A stretch of 64,000 nt of DNA from an uncultured Prevotellaceae bacterium. GTDB taxonomy: Bacteria; Bacteroidota; Bacteroidia; Bacteroidales; Bacteroidaceae. Shown here piece by piece: positions 16,794 to 26,087 of the stretch (position 1 is its first letter; each line of letters opens with the position of its first letter). The position numbers and the translations under genes are program-made. The notes beneath the pieces are model-generated. The model was not told the DNA's origin and made no database searches. It saw only the letters and a program-made list of their open reading frames with translations. The stretch spans positions 1-64,000 of the forward strand of contig CASGAM010000025.1 in assembly GCA_949299545.1 (NCBI GenBank), given 5' to 3'.

Positions 16794-18983
16794 ATGTCAA
16801 CATTAAGATTCAGTGTAGTAGAAAAGGCTTTTCAGGCCAAGGCTCACGAAGTAGCGTTGCCCGCGGAGCGTCCGGGCGAGTATTTTGCCAAGTACGTGTT
16901 CAACCGTGAGAAGATGTTTAAATATCTGCCGGCCAAAGTGTATGAGCGTTTGGTAGATGCCATCGACAATGGTGCCGCGCTTGACCGCAGCATTGCTGAT
17001 GAAGTGGCTGCCGGCATGAAGCGTTGGGCGACAGAATTGGGCGTTACTCATTACACCCATTGGTTCCAGCCGCTTACAGAAGGAACAGCAGAGAAACACG
17101 ATGCTTTTGTTGAGCCCGACGGAAAGGGCGGAATGATGGAAGAATTTTCCGGAAAGTTGCTTGTTCAGCAAGAACCCGATGCCTCTTCATTTCCGAATGG
17201 CGGTATCCGTAACACGTTTGAAGCGCGCGGATACAGTGCCTGGGACCCTTCGTCACCTGTTTTTGTCGTAGATGACACACTTTGTATTCCGACAGTGTTT
17301 ATTGCCTATACCGGCGAATCACTTGATTATAAGGCTCCGTTGCTCAAGGCGTTGAGTGCAGTGAACAAAGCAGCTGTGGATGTTTGCCACTATTTCAATC
17401 CTGAAGTGAAAAAAGTCATAGCCTATTTGGGTTGGGAACAGGAATATTTCCTTGTCGATGAGGGGCTTTATGCCGCCCGTCCTGACCTGTTGCTGACAGG
17501 CCGTACATTGATGGGGCACGAGGCATCTAAGAACCAACAGCTCGAGGACCACTATTTCGGCGCTATTCCGAGTCGTGTGGCTGCCTTTATGAAGGATCTT
17601 GAGATCAAGGCGCTCGAGCTGGGCATTCCGGTGAAGACGCGTCATAACGAGGTGGCCCCCAACCAGTTTGAGTTGGCACCGGTCTTTGAAGAGTGTAACC
17701 TTGCTGTAGACCATAACATGCTTATCATGTCGCTGATGCGTAAGGTGGCCCGTTCACACGGTTTCCGCGTCCTGCTTCACGAAAAGCCATTTAAAGGTGT
17801 GAACGGTAGCGGAAAGCACAACAACTGGTCGTTGGGTACAGATACCGGCATCCTGCTCATGGCTCCGGGTAAGACGGCTGAAGATAACTTGCGTTTCATT
17901 ACGTTTATTGTCAATGCCTTAATGGCCGTTTATCGTCATAACGGATTGCTCAAGGCCTCTATTATGAGCGCCACCAACGCTCACCGTTTAGGAGCCAATG
18001 AGGCACCTCCTGCCATCATTTCTTCATTCCTTGGAACTCAGCTCAGCCGTGTTCTCGACCATTTGGAGGAATCTTCAGACGAGGAGCTCGTAACACTTGG
18101 CGGCAAACATGGCATGAAGCTCGACATCCCGCAGATTCCGGAGCTGCTGATTGACAATACTGACCGTAACCGTACTTCACCGTTCGCTTTCACCGGTAAC
18201 CGTTTCGAGTTCCGTGCTGTCGGTTCTGAGGCTAACTGCGCCAGTGCCATGATTGCCCTCAATGCTGCCATGGCAGAACAGCTGGCTGCTTTCAAAACCG
18301 AGGTAGACGCTCTCATTGCAGGCGGTGAAGAAAAGATACCGGCACTCTTGCAGGTTATCCGCCGTTACATCAAGGAAAGCAAACCCATCCGTTTCGACGG
18401 CAACGGCTATAGCGATGAATGGAAGGAAGAAGCCGCCCGCCGCGGTCTGGACTGTGAAACCAGCTGTCCGGTCATATTCGACAACTATCTGCGTCCCGAG
18501 AGTGTTGCCATGTTTGAGGCTGCCGGCGTGATGACACGTAAGGAACTCGAAGCGCGCAACGAGGTGAAGTGGGAGACTTATACGAAGAAGATACAGATAG
18601 AAGCCCGCGTGCTGGGTGATTTGGTGATGAACCACGTAGTGCCGGTTGCTACCGAATACCAGAGCAAGTTGATTGACAACGTTTACAAGATGAAGACGCT
18701 TTTCAGTGAGGACGAGGCTGCCAAACTTTCTGCCGAGAACATTGCCATCATCCGTCAGATTGCAGAGCGGACGGCCTTTATCAAGGAGCATGTCGATGCA
18801 ATGATAGATGCCCGCAAGGTGGCCAACAAGATCGTTTCAGAACGTGAAAAAGCCATTGCCTACCATGATACGGTGGCGCCGATGCTGGAACAAATACGCT
18901 ATCACATCGACAAACTTGAACTGATTGTGGATGACCGCATGTGGACGTTGCCGAAATACAGAGAACTTTTATTCATAAGATAA
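16794..18983 (+). CDS. glnN: Glutamine synthetase type III
   Basis: A 729-residue ATP-dependent enzyme that makes glutamine from glutamate and ammonium. It is the large GSIII form typical of Bacteroidetes and cyanobacteria, not the 470-residue GSI. The N-terminal GSIII domain (about 1-200) is followed by the catalytic fold with YLGWEQEYFLVD (metal ligands), KTRHNEVAPNQFELAP, the nucleotide-site motif NGSGKHNNWSLG, and TGNRFEFRAVGS late in the active site. An extended helical C-terminal domain ends at the stop. It closes the cluster of outer-membrane protein, P-II and AmtB, so imported ammonium is captured at once. GSIII enzymes lack the GSI adenylylation loop, and none was noticed here. Confidence 0.96.
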   Translation: MSTLRFSVVEKAFQAKAHEVALPAERPGEYFAKYVFNREKMFKYLPAKVYERLVDAIDNGAALDRSIADEVAAGMKRWATELGVTHYTHWFQPLTEGTAEKHDAFVEPDGKGGMMEEFSGKLLVQQEPDASSFPNGGIRNTFEARGYSAWDPSSPVFVVDDTLCIPTVFIAYTGESLDYKAPLLKALSAVNKAAVDVCHYFNPEVKKVIAYLGWEQEYFLVDEGLYAARPDLLLTGRTLMGHEASKNQQLEDHYFGAIPSRVAAFMKDLEIKALELGIPVKTRHNEVAPNQFELAPVFEECNLAVDHNMLIMSLMRKVARSHGFRVLLHEKPFKGVNGSGKHNNWSLGTDTGILLMAPGKTAEDNLRFITFIVNALMAVYRHNGLLKASIMSATNAHRLGANEAPPAIISSFLGTQLSRVLDHLEESSDEELVTLGGKHGMKLDIPQIPELLIDNTDRNRTSPFAFTGNRFEFRAVGSEANCASAMIALNAAMAEQLAAFKTEVDALIAGGEEKIPALLQVIRRYIKESKPIRFDGNGYSDEWKEEAARRGLDCETSCPVIFDNYLRPESVAMFEAAGVMTRKELEARNEVKWETYTKKIQIEARVLGDLVMNHVVPVATEYQSKLIDNVYKMKTLFSEDEAAKLSAENIAIIRQIAERTAFIKEHVDAMIDARKVANKIVSEREKAIAYHDTVAPMLEQIRYHIDKLELIVDDRMWTLPKYRELLFIR

Positions 18984-19001
18984 AAGCCGTTGGGACGATG
19001 A

Positions 19002-19017
19002 CCCCGCTTCGGCGGGG
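19002..19017 (+). other. UUCG-tetraloop hairpin after glnN
   Basis: CCCCGC-TTCG-GCGGGG is an unusually stable stem-loop 19 bp after the glnN stop. No T-run follows, so it probably protects the 3' end or stalls polymerase ahead of the true terminator at 19064. Confidence 0.7.
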
Positions 19018-19063
19018 CGCACCGCCCGTCGGTGAACGTCCTGTTTATTGGTTGTTTTGATGG

Positions 19064-19098
19064 ATGTCGGGAGCCGTGAGGTCGCCCGGCATTTTTTT
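19064..19098 (+). terminator. Intrinsic terminator of the nitrogen cluster
   Basis: ATGTCGGG (19064-19071) pairs with CCCGGCAT (19085-19092), with one G-U pair, and seven Ts follow. Confidence 0.8.
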
Positions 19099-19158
19099 GT
19101 TCAATAAATTCCTTGTTCTTATTGGTATTCTTTTGTGCGTGCTTTTACGTCCAATATT

Positions 19159-19240
19159 GCGACCTGTCGCTGTGCAAAAAGCGACAGGTCGCCTTGTGGA
19201 AGCGACAGGTCGCAGTTTTTGTTGTGAGCGGTCGCAATTT
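19159..19240. repeat. Dispersed intergenic repeat, site 2
   Basis: GCGACCTGTCGC (19159-19170) is followed by two copies of its reverse complement GCGACAGGTCGC (19181-19192 and 19202-19213), about 21 bp apart. Then come TTTTTGTTGTGA and a shorter GCGGTCGCAATTTTT (19228 onward). It mixes both module types of the family. Confidence 0.85.
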
Positions 19241-19516
19241 TTGCATTTGTAAGGTGTTGATTTTCATGTTCTTGTGACAGCCGTCTTTGAACCCTTTATG
19301 GGGTGTGATATGTCTTCTTGTAGTCATGCGGGTTTTGTCGGTTGTCAAAATCTATTTCCTGTTTTGCCGTTTGCAATTATCAGGTATGATGAGTCGTGTG
19401 AACGTTGCAGTTTTTATTATATCGTCGATGGCATATCAGTCAATACCTAAAAACAGGTATTTTAAGGGCGGGCAATTTACCGTTTTTTGGCGATTGCAAG
19501 ACTTTTTTCTCTGCCA

Positions 19517-19524
19517 TACCTTTG
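19517..19524 (+). promoter_or_regulatory. -7 box of the xus operon promoter
   Basis: TACCTTTG matches TAnnTTTG and lies 48 bp before the proposed TTG start of xusA. An ATTG 21 bp upstream (19492-19495) is a weak -33 candidate. An iron-responsive operator would be expected for this operon, but I cannot point to one. Confidence 0.4.
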
Positions 19525-19572
19525 CATTCGCAGAATAAAACATGTTTGTAGAACATAAAAACGTAAACAGTA

Positions 19573-21978
19573 TTGGAAAAGGTCATCAGATTGTTTGGAT
19601 TCATGCTGGCGCTCTTGGCGGTAGAAACTCTTTCCGCAGGGCAGAACAGGGCTCAAGCGTTCATATCCGGTAAAATTATTGCTACAGACGGTGAGGTCAT
19701 GGACTTTGCCACGGTACAAATAAAAGGAACTGCGACCGGTACGCGTCCCGACGGGCAGGGCATTTATCAGTTGCATGCGGATGCCGGCACGCATGTATTG
19801 GTGTTTCGTGCGTTTGGCTACACGACCATGGAACGCGCGGTGACGGTCCGTCCGGGTGAGCGCTTGAAGCTGGATGTGGAGATGTCGCCCGAAGAGGTGC
19901 GTTTGAATGAAGTGCAAGTTACAGCCGATCAAGTGGCGCGCATCCGGCGGTCGGCCTTCAATGCCGTGGCCATAGATGCAAAGGACATGCGGAACACGAC
20001 CAAGAGCCTGAGCGAGGCGCTGGCAAAGGTGCCGGGGCTGAAGTTGCGCGAGTCGGGCGGTGTCGGGTCTGATATGCAGATGATGCTCGACGGTTTCAGC
20101 GGCAAACATGTTAAGGTGTTTATCGATGGCGTGCCGCAGGAAGGGGTCGGCAGCTCGTTCGGATTGAACAATATTCCCGTGAACTTTGCCGACCGCATAG
20201 AAGTGTATAAAGGTGTTGTTCCGGTCGGGTTCGGGACGGATGCTATGGGCGGTGTTATCAATATCGTGACAGGCAAGCGGCATAGTGGCTGGTTTGCCGA
20301 TGCTTCTTACTCTTACGGTTCTTTCAATACGCATAAGTCGTATATTAACTTCGGTCAGACGTTCGGAAACGGGCTGACTTATGAGATCAACGCCTTTCAG
20401 AACTACTCGGACAACGACTATTATGTGGATGCCGACCATGTGAAGCAGTGGAATGCCGACGGCAGTACGGTCATCACCGACGAAACGTTCCGGGTGAAGC
20501 GTTTTAACGACACCTATCACAACGAGGCGGTTGTGGGCAAAATCGGTGTTGTCGACAAGGCATGGGCGGACAGGCTGATGTTCGGCCTGACATATTCACG
20601 CATGTATAAGGAGATACAGACGGGAGTGAGACAATATACGGTTTATGGTGAGAAACACCGTCGGGGGCATTCGCTCATGCCGTCTTTGGAATATCGCAAG
20701 AACGCTCTTTTGATCGAGGGACTGAATGTCGTTCTGACGGCCAACTATAACCGTAACGCTACCACCAATGTGGATACGGCCGGTTATCAGTATAACTGGT
20801 TCGGCGACCGTAAGGTCAATACGAACAGCCGCGGCGAACAGTCGGAACAGTATGCCCGTGCGGATAATGACAACTGGAATACGACGCTGACGGCTACCTA
20901 TCGTATAGGGCGCATGCACCTGTTCACGTTCAATAATGTATGGAATGCGTTCCATCGTTCAAATACTTCGTTGCTTACGGGAGCAGAAATAAAGGATGAG
21001 TTTTCCAAAGATACCCGTAAGAACATTGCCGGACTTGCCTATCGGCTGATGCCTTCAGAAAAATGGAACCTTTCGGTGTTCGGCAAATACTATCATCAAT
21101 ATGTGTCGGGACCGATGGCTACCGACGCGAACAGTTCCGACTATACGCTTGTGGAACGTTTTGTGAACACCGGGGGGTACGGCATGGCCGGTACGTATTT
21201 CATCCTGCCGGCGTTGCAGGTGAAGTTGTCCTATGAAAAGGCTTACCGTTTGCCGACGATAGAAGAGATGTTTGGTGACGAGGATCTGGAAAGCGGGCAA
21301 ATCAGCCTCCGTCCGGAGAACAGCCATAATGTCAATTTGAATCTCAGTTACGCCAAAGCATTTGGCAAACATTCCGTTTATGCGGAAGGCGGACTCATTT
21401 ACCGTAATACGGACGACTACATTCAGCGTAACATACAAGACCTGAGCGGTGGGAAAGAGAATGCCACTTATGTCAACTATGGCAAGGTATTAACCAAAGG
21501 ATTCAATCTCTCGGCACGTTACGGTTTTTCACGCTGGCTCAGTGTCGGCGGAAACTTTACGCGGATGGACGTGCGTGACCGGAACAAGTACCAGATAGGC
21601 AGTAGCGGAAATGCAACGCCCAACTTGACTTATAAGGCACGGATGGCCAATGTTCCTTACATGTATGCCGACAGCGACGTGAATTTTCGCTGGCACGACT
21701 TCGGCCGGAAAGGCAATCTGCTGACGGTTACTTATGACAACAATTACACGCACAGTTTCTGTTACAATTCGGAGATCATTGGAACGAACAGTGATGAATA
21801 TACAGTCCCCAATCAGTTCTCACACAACCTGACGGTGAGTTACAGTATACGGGACGGACGGTATAACTTTTCGTTTGAGTGTCGTAACCTGACGAACGAA
21901 CGTCTTTACGATAACTTCAGTCTCCAGAAAGCAGGCAGGGCTTTTTACGGCAAAGTGCGCGTCTGCTTCGGACGTTAA
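19573..21978 (+). CDS. xusA: TonB-dependent receptor, XusA-like (siderophore uptake)
   Basis: An outer-membrane gated channel of 801 residues driven by TonB. A signal peptide (about 1-28) precedes a CarboxypepD_reg-like domain (about 28-110, with GKIIATDGEVMDFATVQIKG). A plug follows (about 115-225, with KVPGLKLRESGG, MLDGF and RIEVYKGVVPVGFGTDAMGG), then a 22-strand-type barrel to the end. A DUF4374 lipoprotein and a PepSY membrane protein follow directly, which is the XusABC arrangement known from Bacteroides thetaiotaomicron for use of other bacteria's siderophores. The frame starts at TTG 19573 with a good signal-peptide n-region (MEKVIRLFGF). An in-frame ATG at 19603 would give a shorter leader and cannot be excluded. 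Confidence 0.88.
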   Translation: MEKVIRLFGFMLALLAVETLSAGQNRAQAFISGKIIATDGEVMDFATVQIKGTATGTRPDGQGIYQLHADAGTHVLVFRAFGYTTMERAVTVRPGERLKLDVEMSPEEVRLNEVQVTADQVARIRRSAFNAVAIDAKDMRNTTKSLSEALAKVPGLKLRESGGVGSDMQMMLDGFSGKHVKVFIDGVPQEGVGSSFGLNNIPVNFADRIEVYKGVVPVGFGTDAMGGVINIVTGKRHSGWFADASYSYGSFNTHKSYINFGQTFGNGLTYEINAFQNYSDNDYYVDADHVKQWNADGSTVITDETFRVKRFNDTYHNEAVVGKIGVVDKAWADRLMFGLTYSRMYKEIQTGVRQYTVYGEKHRRGHSLMPSLEYRKNALLIEGLNVVLTANYNRNATTNVDTAGYQYNWFGDRKVNTNSRGEQSEQYARADNDNWNTTLTATYRIGRMHLFTFNNVWNAFHRSNTSLLTGAEIKDEFSKDTRKNIAGLAYRLMPSEKWNLSVFGKYYHQYVSGPMATDANSSDYTLVERFVNTGGYGMAGTYFILPALQVKLSYEKAYRLPTIEEMFGDEDLESGQISLRPENSHNVNLNLSYAKAFGKHSVYAEGGLIYRNTDDYIQRNIQDLSGGKENATYVNYGKVLTKGFNLSARYGFSRWLSVGGNFTRMDVRDRNKYQIGSSGNATPNLTYKARMANVPYMYADSDVNFRWHDFGRKGNLLTVTYDNNYTHSFCYNSEIIGTNSDEYTVPNQFSHNLTVSYSIRDGRYNFSFECRNLTNERLYDNFSLQKAGRAFYGKVRVCFGR

Positions 21979-22034
21979 GGTTCCGGGACTAACACGCAAG
22001 GAATGGTTTTGATTAATTGATAAGTTTAAATGAT

Positions 22035-23519
22035 ATGTTTATGAAAAAGAATCTCTTTTTGGTCGGTTATGCCGCAGTGGTGATGACCGGCATGCTGACA
22101 ATCTCGTGTGAAGAAGATAATTTGCCGGGGGCTACAGGGCCGGAGGGCTTGACAGAAGTGGCAAAAGGTAATTATGTGATTGCCGCATCTGTCGTCAGCG
22201 GCACCAGTACGACCAATGTGTTGCTGACAGCCGACCGTATAGACGACCCGGCTTATAAGGTGACGCCTACCGTACAGGGGCTTCAGAACGACGGTGCCAC
22301 ATACTGGGTCTTCTACGGACAGAATTCATTGTTTGCATTGAATTATAATCAGGGTTCTGCCGGTCAGACTGCATCATATTATCTGAAGTCCAACCTGGAA
22401 ATGGCAAAGAACGCAAGAACTTATGAGTTGAGTCGCTTCACCACGTACGGCTTTTATAATGACTATATAATAACGACCTCAACTGGCGATGCCACGGTTG
22501 ACGGGCAGAAATATACCTACACGGACAAGGACGGCCAGACGGTGACGGAAACATACTATCCGCAACATTTCAAACCGGCTTATATCAATGCAGCGGACGA
22601 AACTGCGACAGACGGAAATGGCGCAGCAGATGCCGCTCTTCGTTCGGAGAACTTTCTTGGAAACGGAGAATATGTGACGTTGGCAGGGCTGGAGCAAGTG
22701 GGCACTAATCTGTATGCGGCTGCCGTCCCGATGGGATTGAGCCAGTGGGGATATGTCCAGACTGTTGACGGCAAGGCACACGGATATGTGCGTGAAGGAT
22801 ATGAAGACTTGGTGAAAACGGAATCCGGCGGTTCGGGAAGTTCTGCATACAGCGCCAATGAGTTGCAATGGACACAATATCCCGACGAATGCTGGGTGGC
22901 TGTTTTCAAGGATCAGAATCTGAAAGAACACAAAGTTGTCAAGACCGATAGAATCAGTTATGCTTGCGGACGCAACAGGTCACAATTCTATCAGATGCTT
23001 TGGCTGGCAGACGATGGTTATGTTTATGTATTCTCACCAAGTTATGCCAAAACCATGAAGGACGAACGTCAGCAAACAACCTTGCCTTCAGGCGTTGTGC
23101 GTATCAATACGAATACCGCATGGGATAATATTGATTTTGATGCCGATTATTACAAGGCGTTGAAAAATGCGGATGGCAGCGAAGCAGGTTTCCTGCGCAG
23201 CTGGTATGTGGGCGACCGTTATTTCATGCTGTTGGCTTATGACAAGGCAATTACGGATAGTGGAAAGACAGCCAACCGGCTTGTCATCTTCGATACCGAG
23301 GGCGACGGTACGCTGGTTGATATTTCCGGCTTGCCGGATAATACGACCGGATTCGGGAATACGCCTTTTGTAGAGAATGGTCAGGTTTATGTGATAGTAA
23401 CGGTAGATAATGATTACCCGGCCGTTTATAAAATAAATCCTGCGACGGCAACAGCTTCAAAAGGACTTACTATCGTGGCCGACCAAGCTGCGGGCGTAGG
23501 GCGGTTGAATATAAAATAA
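22035..23519 (+). CDS. xusB: DUF4374 lipoprotein, XusB-like siderophore-binding protein
   Basis: A 494-residue predicted surface lipoprotein of the DUF4374 family. The family's characterised member XusB binds ferric enterobactin and hands it to XusA. The N terminus [19 protein letters not shown] leads to a lipobox-like TISC. Acidic residues (EED) follow the cysteine, as in the Bacteroidetes lipoprotein export signal, which suggests exposure on the cell surface. The remainder reads like a beta-propeller with repeated Asp/Gly/Tyr-rich strands. The frame is open from 22017 (TTG), but the ATG codons at 22035 and 22041 give the proper lipoprotein leader; 22041 (MKKN) may be the real start. It lies 56 bp after xusA. 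Confidence 0.88.
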   Translation: MFMKKNLFLVGYAAVVMTGMLTISCEEDNLPGATGPEGLTEVAKGNYVIAASVVSGTSTTNVLLTADRIDDPAYKVTPTVQGLQNDGATYWVFYGQNSLFALNYNQGSAGQTASYYLKSNLEMAKNARTYELSRFTTYGFYNDYIITTSTGDATVDGQKYTYTDKDGQTVTETYYPQHFKPAYINAADETATDGNGAADAALRSENFLGNGEYVTLAGLEQVGTNLYAAAVPMGLSQWGYVQTVDGKAHGYVREGYEDLVKTESGGSGSSAYSANELQWTQYPDECWVAVFKDQNLKEHKVVKTDRISYACGRNRSQFYQMLWLADDGYVYVFSPSYAKTMKDERQQTTLPSGVVRINTNTAWDNIDFDADYYKALKNADGSEAGFLRSWYVGDRYFMLLAYDKAITDSGKTANRLVIFDTEGDGTLVDISGLPDNTTGFGNTPFVENGQVYVIVTVDNDYPAVYKINPATATASKGLTIVADQAAGVGRLNIK

Positions 23520-23563
23520 AACGGGTAATCTCAGGTTATTAATTATAGGTAAAATAGGAGAGT

Positions 23564-23594
23564 GGCCGACAGGGTGAAACTCTGTCCGGCTATC
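23564..23594 (+). other. Hairpin between xusB and xusC
   Basis: GGCCGACAG pairs with CTGTCCGGC around GGTGAAACT, with one unpaired base. Only a mild T-rich stretch follows. It may reduce read-through so that xusC is made in lower amounts than the surface proteins. Confidence 0.45.
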
Positions 23595-23628
23595 TTTCGT
23601 ATTTATATTTTAAATAAAAAGCAATTTT

Positions 23629-24813
23629 ATGAGGGAGTTGTTCAAAAAACTACATTTGTGGTTGTCCGTTCCTTTCGGGCTGATCATCACGCTGATTTGT
23701 TTCTCCGGAGCCATACTCGTGTTTGAAAGCGACATCATGCGTGTCATACACAGGAATATGTATCATGTGGAAAAATGCGAAGGGACGCCTTTGCCTGCCG
23801 ACCGTATAGCTGGTATTGTTGCTGCTACGTTACCTTCCGGCGTGCAGGTGAAAGGGGTTACTATCTTTACAGAGCCGGATTTGTGCTATCAGGTGAATCT
23901 TTCTCAGCCACGCAGAGCCTCTGTTTTTGTCGACCAGTATAGTGGTGAGATTAAAGGCCGGAATGAACGTACGCCGTTTTTTGACACCATGTTCCGGCTT
24001 CACCGATGGTTGCTTGACAGCCGTCCGACGGGCGAGGGGATAGCCTGGGGTAGAACGATTGTCGGCATCAGTACTTTGCTTTTTGTCTTTATACTTGTTT
24101 CCGGTATTGTTATTTGGTGGCCGCGGACAAGGAAGGCTTTGAAGAACCGGCTTTCTATTAAGACTACTTTGGGGTGGCGGCGTTTCTGGTACGACTTGCA
24201 TGTTGCCGGGGGGATGTATGCGTTGGTCGTTTTGCTGGCACTGGCTCTTACCGGGCTTACGTGGTCATTTTCGTGGTATCGTGCCGGTTTCTATAAAGTT
24301 TTCGGTGTGGAGATGGCCGAAAACGGACAAAAAAGTCAGGGCGTGAATGCCGGTGGAAATGGTGGAAAGAAAGGACGAGGAGAGGCTGGTGGTCGTATGG
24401 AACATGGTATCCATAGACAGGAAAACGTTGATGTACGGGAAAGCGTAAATCAAACGGCAGTCTGGGAGAATGTTTATCGCCGACTCGTCCGGCAGTATCC
24501 GTCGTGCGAATCCATTACTGTTTCGGACGGGGAGGCCTCGGTGGCTTTGGGCGGATATGGTAACCGTCGTGCGTCCGACTTATATAGGTTTGACAAGGAC
24601 AGTGGACGGCTGACAGAAATTAAGTTGTATAAGGATACGGATACCTCCGGTAAGATTCGTGGATGGATTTATTCAGTCCATGTCGGCAGTTGGGGCGGTT
24701 GGGCAACGCGTATACTGACTTTTTTAGCTTCGTTGCTTGGCGCCAGTTTGCCGTTGACAGGGTATTATTTGTGGATAAAGCGCCTGTATGGGAAAAAACG
24801 TTCCCGGCGTTAA
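23629..24813 (+). CDS. xusC: PepSY-domain inner-membrane protein, XusC-like
   Basis: A 394-residue PepSY-associated transmembrane protein. The first helix lies at about 10-32 (LWLSVPFGLIITLICFSGAI), a PepSY domain (about 60-115) ends in VDQYSGEIKGR, and there are further helices at about 140-165, 190-215 and 360-380. Histidines sit in FRLHRWLLD and YDLHVAGGMYAL, the usual positions in this flavin/haem-reductase-like family. In XusABC-type loci this protein is thought to reduce or release iron at the inner membrane. A low-complexity Gly/Asn/Lys-rich insert at about 235-265 (GGNGGKKGRG) is unusual. It is the last gene of the operon and converges on ttcA with a 14-bp gap. Confidence 0.87.
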   Translation: MRELFKKLHLWLSVPFGLIITLICFSGAILVFESDIMRVIHRNMYHVEKCEGTPLPADRIAGIVAATLPSGVQVKGVTIFTEPDLCYQVNLSQPRRASVFVDQYSGEIKGRNERTPFFDTMFRLHRWLLDSRPTGEGIAWGRTIVGISTLLFVFILVSGIVIWWPRTRKALKNRLSIKTTLGWRRFWYDLHVAGGMYALVVLLALALTGLTWSFSWYRAGFYKVFGVEMAENGQKSQGVNAGGNGGKKGRGEAGGRMEHGIHRQENVDVRESVNQTAVWENVYRRLVRQYPSCESITVSDGEASVALGGYGNRRASDLYRFDKDSGRLTEIKLYKDTDTSGKIRGWIYSVHVGSWGGWATRILTFLASLLGASLPLTGYYLWIKRLYGKKRSRR

Positions 24814-24827
24814 GGCTTGTGCGGGCG

Positions 24828-25556
24828 CTATTCTATGAGTTTGCCGGCTTGCTCCAGGGCATTCCACATGGAGTAACGCGTTTCGGGATTGAGCTGTTCC
24901 AGTTGCATGAAAATCCGTTTCATGTCCGTGCGGTGGGAGTCGGATTCATAAGGGCACCGTTTCTTTTGTTTAGGGTATTGACGTAATTCAGCCCATGTTT
25001 TGAGATCACTTTCGCATACCAGGCAGAGAGGACGTATGATGGTCATTTCAAATTTACGCATTTGCAAGCGTGCGGGCATGGTGGAGAACTGTCCCTGGTA
25101 TGCGAGATTGAGTAACATGGTGTGAAGGATGTCATCCTGATGATGGCCGAGGGCAATCTTGTTGCATCCTAATTCTTGCGCTACTGTGAATAACATTTTC
25201 CGGCGGTTCCATGAGCATAGGAAACAGGGGCTCTTGCGGGTGTCGGTAGAAGGGTCAAATGCTGTTTCACGTATGATAAGGGGAACATTATGTTTGGAGG
25301 CGAATTGCTCTAAGTCAGCCGTGTCGCTTTCGTAGGCAATGTTGGACATGCGGACATGGAGTGCCGCCAGACGGATGTGCGGTTTATGAACACGCGCCCG
25401 GGCGGCCATGAATTCCAATAGTGCCAGGGAATCTTTTCCACCTGACAGCCCTATCAGGATATAGTCGCCATCAGCAATTAGCCCATATTGGGTTAATCCC
25501 TTGCTGACGCGTCGGCGGATGCGTAGCTCGAGCGCTTGTTCTTCAGTAGGTTTCAT
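24828..25556 (-). CDS. TtcA-like PP-loop ATPase (tRNA 2-thiolation family)
   Basis: A 242-residue protein with the PP-loop SGGKDS near residue 40 and the CxxC (CFLC) characteristic of the TtcA/TtuA group, which binds an iron-sulfur cluster and thiolates tRNA. GHHQDDILHTMLLNL is the second nucleotide-site motif and CESDLKTWA the following conserved block. TtcA makes 2-thiocytidine at position 32 of some tRNAs. Whether this homologue has exactly that target is inferred. The open frame extends to 25595, but ATG 25556 is two bases after the stop of the upstream DMT gene and begins the recognisable domain (MKPTEEQALE), so translational coupling is likely. Confidence 0.85.
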   Translation of the reverse strand: MKPTEEQALELRIRRRVSKGLTQYGLIADGDYILIGLSGGKDSLALLEFMAARARVHKPHIRLAALHVRMSNIAYESDTADLEQFASKHNVPLIIRETAFDPSTDTRKSPCFLCSWNRRKMLFTVAQELGCNKIALGHHQDDILHTMLLNLAYQGQFSTMPARLQMRKFEMTIIRPLCLVCESDLKTWAELRQYPKQKKRCPYESDSHRTDMKRIFMQLEQLNPETRYSMWNALEQAGKLIE

Positions 25557-25558
25557 AT

Positions 25559-25924
25559 TTATAGGAATACGAAGTAGACCGCCAGAATAAGACAAAGGAA
25601 GGCCACGACGTGGTTCCAGTGAAGGGCTTGTCCCTGAAACATGACAGTGGCGATGACCGTGAACACGATGAGCGAAATGACTTCCTGTATGACTTTTAGC
25701 TGCATCAGACTGAAAGGTCCCCCGTTACCTTCAAAACCGATTCTGTTGGCCGGTACTTGGCAGCAGTATTCTGCGAAAGCTATAAGCCATGAAAAGAGAA
25801 TGACACCGAAAAGGGGCCAGTTATTGGAAATGCCGGTTTGTTGCAGTTTGAGGTGGCCGTACCACGCCAGTGTCATGAAAATGTTGCTGCTGATAAGCAA
25901 CAGAATAGTGTAAAGTGCGTTCAT
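25559..25924 (-). CDS. DMT-family small membrane protein (DUF486)
   Basis: A 121-residue integral membrane protein with four predicted helices. LLISSNIFMTLAWYGHLK at the N terminus and the central block with CCQVPANRIGF and GPFSLMQLKVIQE are characteristic of the DUF486 group of drug/metabolite-transporter-like proteins. No substrate is known. It is upstream of, and nearly overlapping, the ttcA-like gene, so the two form a transcription unit. Confidence 0.85.
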   Translation of the reverse strand: MNALYTILLLISSNIFMTLAWYGHLKLQQTGISNNWPLFGVILFSWLIAFAEYCCQVPANRIGFEGNGGPFSLMQLKVIQEVISLIVFTVIATVMFQGQALHWNHVVAFLCLILAVYFVFL

Positions 25925-25988
25925 AATGCTGTTTTGAGATTATGCTGTGTTATGACAGTATATTACTAATGTATTTATTAATATAATA

Positions 25989-26026
25989 TGAAGGATCTGT
26001 AAGCGCAGGTGTTTACAGATCCTTCA
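25989..26026 (-). terminator. Hairpin downstream of the NfnAB-like gene
   Basis: TGAAGGATCTGTAA (25989-26002) is perfectly complementary to 26013-26026. It lies about 60 bp after the stop of the leftward NfnAB-like gene. An A/T-rich but not pure T stretch follows on the reverse strand. Confidence 0.65.
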
Positions 26027-26087
26027 GCCGTATTAAATTGCGGAGGCCATCTGTTCCCTGAAGGATGGACGCGCTCCGGACCGTTTC

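Larger units (their letters stand above)
18984..19572. other. Intergenic region between glnN and xusA
   Basis: This 589-bp gap holds a UUCG-capped hairpin, a terminator, the second dispersed-repeat site and the xus promoter region. Short frames in it are interrupted by these structures and I accept none as genes. Confidence 0.65.
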
